Part shown: positions 12,448-16,861 of the stretch, one piece after another | Layout: every line of letters starts with the position of its first letter | Position numbering within the stretch: the first letter of the stretch is position 1 | DNA from: Bacilli bacterium | Lineage (GTDB): Bacteria > Bacillota_I > Bacilli_A > RF39 > UBA660 | Length of the DNA: 16,861 bases | Assembly: GCA_016302505.1 (NCBI GenBank) | Contig: JAEDNL010000028.1 | Location: forward strand, 1 to 16,861 | Reading direction: 5' to 3' | Made by a program: the position numbers and the translations under genes | Notes under the pieces: generated by a model | The model's input: only the letters and a program-made list of their open reading frames with translations | Databases searched by the model: none | Told to the model about the DNA's origin: nothing

Positions 12448-14764
12448 ATTTGAATAATTTATCATATATTTCTTTATAATTATTTACTGGTACAAATTCA
12501 ATATTATTTTTAATATCATTTTCTATCCATGTTGTATCATATAAATTTTCATCTGGTAGATACATAATTTTAATTTTATTTCTAATACAAGCTATAGTTT
12601 TTTCTTTTATTCCACCCACTTTTAATATATCACCCTTAAGAGATATTTCACCAGTCATAGATATTTCACTGTCCATAACTTTATTTTTAAGTAGTGATAA
12701 TATTGCGGTTGTTATCGCAATACCTGCGGATGGTCCATCTTTTTGAATAGAGTTTTCAGTAAAATGTATATGAATATCATTTTTTAAAAAGAATGATTCA
12801 TCTATTCCAAAATACTCACTATTACTTTTAATATAACTTATAGATACTTCTATACTTTCTTTAGCTATATCACCAAGAGAACCTGTACATGTGAATTTGC
12901 CATTTCCTTTATATGATGAACACTCTATATCTAAACAAGTTCCACCTAATGAGTTACACGCTACTGCTTTTACTACACCAGGTACTTTAATAATTCTAGG
13001 TTTGCTATTTAAAAATAATTCTTTATCTAAATAATGAGGTAAATCACTTACTTTTACTCTTACACTAACTATTTTTCTTGAATATTTGATATGTTCTGTA
13101 ATAATCTTCCTTATTATTTTATTAATACATCTTTCAAGTTCTCTTACTCCTGCTTCATTTGTATATTCACTAATCATCTTAACTATTGCATCAGTTTCAA
13201 ACTTAATAACAGTATTTTTAAGACCATGTTTTTTAATAATACTTGGTATTAAATAATTTTCACTAATAAGTAATTTTTCTTCATCAGAATATCCTGTTAA
13301 ATCAATTATTTCAAGCCTATCTAATAATGCAACTGGTATTGATGATATATCATTAGCTGTAAGTACAAATAATACTTTACTTAAATCTACCTCTTCATCT
13401 AAATAATTATCTACAAATCTTTTATTTTGACTAGTATCTAATATATCAAGCAAAGTTGATGCTGGATCTCCTTTATAATCTTTTTTTAATTTATCAACTT
13501 CATCAAGTAAGAATACTGGATTTTTACTTTCACATTTAATTAAAGATGAAATAATTTTACCAGGATTAGATCCAATATATGCACGTCTATGCCCTACTAA
13601 CTCTGCTGAATCACTCATACCTCCTAATGATATTTTTACAAACTTTCTATTAAGAGCTATAGATATAGACTCTGCAAAAGTTGTTTTACCTACACCAGGA
13701 GGACCTACTAAACATATAATTGGACTTATTACATCAGGAGCAATACTTTTAACAGCTATGTATTCTATGATTCTCATTTTAGCTTTATCCATACCATAAT
13801 GAGATTCATTTAATTTCTTTTCAATCTTAACTAAATCTTTTTCATCTTTAGTCTCAGTATACCATGGAACTGAAAGTAAATAGTCTATATAATTTCTAAT
13901 AACACCAGAATCAGGGCTCATCTCACTAGTAGCATTATATCTTTCTATTTCACTTTCTAATTTTTTCTTGATTCTTAAAGGAAAATTACCATTTTTAACT
14001 TTATTTTTATATTCTATTATTTCTTCTTCTTTTCCTTTAGTTTCACCTAATTCATCTTTAATAACTTTTATTTTTTCTTTTAGAATAAATTCTTTTTGAC
14101 TATCATCAAGACTTTTTTTGATTTTAGTTTCAATATCACCTTCTAAATCAAGAATAGCTGTTTCAATAGCAATTTCTTTGATTAAAAATTTACTTCTACT
14201 TATCGAAGATGTATCTAACATTAAAGATAATTTCTTTTCAAATGAAAGAGGTAAATAATTAGCAATTAAATCAGTTAATTTATCAAGTGAAACATTACTT
14301 TTAATTTCTGAAACTATTGAATTTGATACAAAAGGATTCTTTTCTAAATAATTTTCAAGTTCACTTACTAGCTTTCTTGAATATGCAGATAAATCTATTT
14401 CACTTTCTTTATTATCTATATTAGTAATTATACTATCAAGAACATCTTCTTCATTAGAATAATTTACATAGCTAATTACTTTAACTCTATATAAACCATT
14501 AATGATAACTCTCATATTACCATTAGGAAGTTCAATTACGCTTTTAATTTTACCAACTACACCTATTTTAGGTAAATCAGATGTATCTGGTCTTTCTTCT
14601 AAAGAATTTAATGGGCAAACGATTAATACTTCACTATCATGATATAATTTAGATATCTCTGTAACTTTTTTAGATAATTCACTTTTTATTTCTACTCTTA
14701 TTTCTTGATATGGAAGTAAAACAAGATTTTTTAATAATATAACAGGTAAATTACTTTTAATCAT
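12446..14764 (-). CDS. lon: ATP-dependent protease Lon (LonA type)
   Basis: A 772-residue LonA, almost the same length as B. subtilis LonA. It unfolds and degrades damaged or regulatory proteins in the cytoplasm as a hexamer. The N-terminal substrate-binding domain (about 1-200) begins with LPVILLKNLVLLP. The AAA+ domain has Walker A GPPGVGKT (354-361) and Walker B VFLLDEVD (417-424). The protease domain has Ser679 in DGPSAGIA and Lys722 in GGIKEKT. AAAGGAGG precedes the ATG at 14764. It has a sigma-A promoter and a terminator; I see no CIRCE or CtsR operator. In B. subtilis, lonA and spoVID are in the same region, separated by ysxC and the hem genes. Confidence 0.97.
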   Translation of the reverse strand: MIKSNLPVILLKNLVLLPYQEIRVEIKSELSKKVTEISKLYHDSEVLIVCPLNSLEERPDTSDLPKIGVVGKIKSVIELPNGNMRVIINGLYRVKVISYVNYSNEEDVLDSIITNIDNKESEIDLSAYSRKLVSELENYLEKNPFVSNSIVSEIKSNVSLDKLTDLIANYLPLSFEKKLSLMLDTSSISRSKFLIKEIAIETAILDLEGDIETKIKKSLDDSQKEFILKEKIKVIKDELGETKGKEEEIIEYKNKVKNGNFPLRIKKKLESEIERYNATSEMSPDSGVIRNYIDYLLSVPWYTETKDEKDLVKIEKKLNESHYGMDKAKMRIIEYIAVKSIAPDVISPIICLVGPPGVGKTTFAESISIALNRKFVKISLGGMSDSAELVGHRRAYIGSNPGKIISSLIKCESKNPVFLLDEVDKLKKDYKGDPASTLLDILDTSQNKRFVDNYLDEEVDLSKVLFVLTANDISSIPVALLDRLEIIDLTGYSDEEKLLISENYLIPSIIKKHGLKNTVIKFETDAIVKMISEYTNEAGVRELERCINKIIRKIITEHIKYSRKIVSVRVKVSDLPHYLDKELFLNSKPRIIKVPGVVKAVACNSLGGTCLDIECSSYKGNGKFTCTGSLGDIAKESIEVSISYIKSNSEYFGIDESFFLKNDIHIHFTENSIQKDGPSAGIAITTAILSLLKNKVMDSEISMTGEISLKGDILKVGGIKEKTIACIRNKIKIMYLPDENLYDTTWIENDIKNNIEFVPVNNYKEIYDKLFK

Positions 14765-14787
14765 GTTTGCCTCCTTTATGAGTCATT

Positions 14788-14816
14788 ATTATAAAAGTAA
14801 ATTATTAAAATGTAAA
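14788..14816 (-). promoter_or_regulatory. Sigma-A promoter of lon
   Basis: TTTACA (14811-14816), exactly 17 bases, then a perfect TATAAT (14788-14793). The ribosome site and lon ATG follow within about 25 bases. No heat-shock operator is visible around it. Confidence 0.75.
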
Positions 14817-14837
14817 TAATTATTAAATATTTTTCAC

Positions 14838-14861
14838 AAAAAAAATAGTCTTATGACTATT
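14838..14861 (-). terminator. Terminator after rbgA
   Basis: AATAGTC (14844-14850) and GACTATT (14855-14861) form a perfect 7-base-pair hairpin with a TTAT loop, followed on the minus strand by eight T. It starts 4 bases after the rbgA stop codon. Confidence 0.85.
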
Positions 14862-14865
14862 AATT

Positions 14866-15735
14866 TTATATTCTATCAAAAGTTATACTTTTAATTTTTT
14901 CTTGTTTAATAGAATTGATTATAACAAGACTAACTCTTTCATAATCAACTTCTCCTTTAATTGGAATGTTTTTAAATTTAGATATCTTTTCAAAGCATTC
15001 TTCAATTTCATCATTATTATAACTATCTATTCCAAACTCTTTTTTTAATATATTTGGATAATATTTAGATAACATTTCTAATATATGAATTGCAATATTT
15101 TCTACTGTTAGTACTTCTTCTTTAATGATAGTCATTGATGCTAAATTATTCGCAACCATAGCTGTTTCAAATTTAGGCCATAATATACCTGGAGTATCTA
15201 CTAAGTCCATTTGATTATTTATTTTAATTACATTCATTTGTTTAGTGACACCAGGTTTATTACCTACTCCTGTTATAGACTTACCTGCTAGTTTGTTTAT
15301 TAATGTACTTTTACCAACATTAGGAACACCTACTACTAAGCATTTTGCCTTTTTAGGTAAAAGACCTTTGGACATTCTTTTCTTATTAACATCTTTCATT
15401 AAAGTATCTACTTCATTTATTATCTTTTTATAATCATTTGATGTTTTAGAATTACATGTTACTACTATAGCACCTTCGCTTTTATATTTTTCTATCCATT
15501 TATTAGTTTCAACTTGATCACATAAATCATATTTATTAAATACAATTATATTTTGTTTATTTCTAGTTATTTTTGCTAAATCTGGTATTCTTGATGAAAA
15601 AGGAATTCTAGAATCTATTAGTTCTATTACTATGTCTACCATAGAAATTGTATCAGAAATATTTCTTTTAGTTTTAGCCATGTGGCCAGGATACCAGTTA
15701 ATGGAAGTATTAGAAAAACTTTTTTCTTCACTCAT
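14866..15735 (-). CDS. rbgA: Ribosome biogenesis GTPase RbgA (YlqF)
   Basis: A 289-residue GTPase of the circularly permuted YlqF family. RbgA acts at a late step of 50S subunit assembly, when L16 is added, and its GTPase is stimulated by the large subunit. The start INWYPGHMAKTKR is typical. The motifs come in permuted order: G4 NKYD (67-70), then G1 GVPNVGKS (136-143), then G3 DTPG (180-183). A C-terminal helical domain follows to 289. AAAGGAGG lies before the ATG at 15735, which overlaps the stop of the upstream gene as TAATG, so this housekeeping gene is coupled to an accessory-type gene. A clear terminator follows. Confidence 0.95.
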   Translation of the reverse strand: MSEEKSFSNTSINWYPGHMAKTKRNISDTISMVDIVIELIDSRIPFSSRIPDLAKITRNKQNIIVFNKYDLCDQVETNKWIEKYKSEGAIVVTCNSKTSNDYKKIINEVDTLMKDVNKKRMSKGLLPKKAKCLVVGVPNVGKSTLINKLAGKSITGVGNKPGVTKQMNVIKINNQMDLVDTPGILWPKFETAMVANNLASMTIIKEEVLTVENIAIHILEMLSKYYPNILKKEFGIDSYNNDEIEECFEKISKFKNIPIKGEVDYERVSLVIINSIKQEKIKSITFDRI

Positions 15736-16166
15736 TATAAATCCTCCTTTACTTTAGATAAATCACCATTTATTATAATAGGAGCAAACCCTTGAATTTC
15801 ATCATATAATATTCCTTCTGGAATATCATTATATAAATATATTTTTTTATTCAACCTAAACGCATCATATATTTCTAAAAATGTCGCTCCACCTATATAA
15901 TTTTTTTCGATTGTTTCATCAGTTATTTTATCAAAATTTAAAACTAATACTGCATCCATATTTTTTATAGTTTCTTCACTTTGTTTATACATTTGTGCCT
16001 TGAATTCCTGATGTTTTTCTCTGCCTAAATTCCACATTCTCTCTTCAGTTTTTGGATCATCATAACAATTTGGTAAAAATACTTGTATGTTTTTTTGTTC
16101 CAATTTCTTTTTTATATTAGGTATATTTTCGTAAAATCTTTTACTACAAATTATTAATATTTTCAT
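15735..16166 (-). CDS. Small nucleoside 2-deoxyribosyltransferase-like protein
   Basis: A 143-residue cytoplasmic protein with a Rossmann-like start (MKILIICSKRFYENIPNIKK). The segment YIGGATFLEIYDAF (90-103) is where the deoxyribosyltransferase and DUF4406-type families have their G-T-x-x-E active-site pattern; Glu98 would be the nucleophile. If so, it may cleave or transfer sugars on nucleosides or nucleotides. The rest (KIYLYNDIPEGILYDEIQGF) fits a family member but I do not recognise a named protein. AGGAG precedes the ATG. It lies 15 bases after the RhuM-family gene and overlaps rbgA by one base, so all three look co-transcribed. The function is an inference from one motif. Confidence 0.5.
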   Translation of the reverse strand: MKILIICSKRFYENIPNIKKKLEQKNIQVFLPNCYDDPKTEERMWNLGREKHQEFKAQMYKQSEETIKNMDAVLVLNFDKITDETIEKNYIGGATFLEIYDAFRLNKKIYLYNDIPEGILYDEIQGFAPIIINGDLSKVKEDL

Positions 16167-16181
16167 ATAACAACTCCTATT

Positions 16182-16861
16182 TTAATTTTTATTACTTTCT
16201 TCCAAATATTTATTGTAAAATTCATCCATAGAAGAAATGTATTTTTGATCTTGTATAACTCTATATTTCTCATATTCACTTTCAGCTTTTTCTACAGCTT
16301 GTTTGTGTGATATTTTTCCAGAATCTTTTAAAACTTGTTTTCGTCTAAATTTTAATAAATCATCAGTTGCACTTATCCAATCTCTCATTGTCATAATGTG
16401 TCTTTCTTTTGCTTCATCTTCTGCAAAAACTAGGAACATATTAATTAAATCATTTAATTTATTAAGTTCTTCTTCGTTTAAATAATTTTTCGCAACTACA
16501 ACATCATATTTATATATTAACCCATCAGGAGAATTTTTCCAAGAAGTAAGTCCCATATTATCTTTTGTACTATTTGCTCTATTATAAATAAGTTCAGCAG
16601 CAGTATGTCCTGAAATAGCATAATGTAATTTATTTTGAACTATTTTAAAGAAAGTATATGCTTCTTCTGATTTAGGATTGTAATCAGTTGATGTAGCAAT
16701 AAATAAATCTGTAATTTTTTGATAAGACATTCTTTCACTTACTCTAATTACTTTTATTCTTTCAAGTAATTCGTCAAAATATTTTGCATCATATTTATTA
16801 CCTTTAATAAAACGTTCATCATTTAAAACAAATCCTTTAGTTATATATTCTTTTAATATTT
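16182..16861 (-). CDS. rhuM: RhuM-family protein, C-terminal part (5' end outside window)
   Basis: The reading frame is open from the window's right edge to the stop at 16182, giving 225 visible residues, so the internal Met at 16730 is not the real start. The visible part runs LKEYITKGFVLNDERF, then LLERIKVIRVSERMSYQKIT, then ATSTDYNP. This is the characteristic middle of RhuM-family proteins, named after a gene on a Salmonella pathogenicity island. The C-terminal half contains SGHTAAELIYNRAN and a helical tail (DEAKERHIMTMRDW). The biochemical role is not known; members are scattered on mobile and accessory regions. It is probably co-transcribed with the next two genes. Confidence 0.85.
   Translation of the reverse strand, partial: ILKEYITKGFVLNDERFIKGNKYDAKYFDELLERIKVIRVSERMSYQKITDLFIATSTDYNPKSEEAYTFFKIVQNKLHYAISGHTAAELIYNRANSTKDNMGLTSWKNSPDGLIYKYDVVVAKNYLNEEELNKLNDLINMFLVFAEDEAKERHIMTMRDWISATDDLLKFRRKQVLKDSGKISHKQAVEKAESEYEKYRVIQDQKYISSMDEFYNKYLEESNKN

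Noticed and set aside
14788..14820. Heat-shock operator (CIRCE or CtsR box) in front of lon
   Set aside because: Neither the CIRCE inverted repeat nor paired GGTCAAA boxes is present; there is only an ordinary sigma-A promoter.
1..16861. CRISPR array, tRNA or rRNA genes, insertion sequence ends
   Set aside because: No spaced direct-repeat array, no cloverleaf or rRNA signature, and no transposase or terminal inverted repeats were seen; repeats are limited to hairpins and one 27-base duplication.

Overview
The window is very AT-rich and tightly packed. It looks like a chromosomal piece from a spore-forming, low-GC Gram-positive bacterium, probably an uncultured member of the Bacilli near Erysipelotrichales, RF39 or the Mollicutes. 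Three things suggest this: strong AT bias in coding and non-coding DNA, AGGAGG-type ribosome binding sites, and a set of Firmicutes spore genes. TGA is used as a stop (spoIVFA) and Trp is encoded by TGG where checked, so the code appears standard and not Mycoplasma-like. The lineage is an inference from gene content, not a database match.

Layout, left to right (almost everything is on the minus strand): the nucleoid protein HU; topoisomerase I; a CotY/CotZ-type spore coat protein with its own sigma-K-like promoter and terminator; the ribosomal operon rplU-prp-rpmA behind an L21 leader; spoIVFB-spoIVFA (pro-sigma-K processing) and radC; the membrane protease ylbL, with divergent ylbJ as the only plus-strand gene; three prepilin-like genes in one operon; ysxE-spoVID (spore coat encasement); the protease gene lon; then rbgA, a small nucleoside-deoxyribosyltransferase-like gene and a RhuM-family gene that runs off the right edge.

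The order lon, spoVID-ysxE, radC, spoIVFA-spoIVFB, rplU-prp-rpmA follows the order of these genes in Bacillus subtilis. The blocks that separate them there (hem, valS-folC, mreBCD, minCD) are absent here. The window therefore looks like a condensed version of an ancestral sporulation and ribosome-assembly neighbourhood, with ylbL/ylbJ and a prepilin operon inserted. Several genes share one programme: SpoIVFA/B (activation of sigma K), YlbJ, SpoVID/YsxE and CotY/Z all belong to mother-cell spore maturation, and matching sigma-E or sigma-K-like promoter motifs can be seen upstream of several of them. The three prepilin-like genes and the RhuM/deoxyribosyltransferase pair at the right edge are the least ordinary parts.
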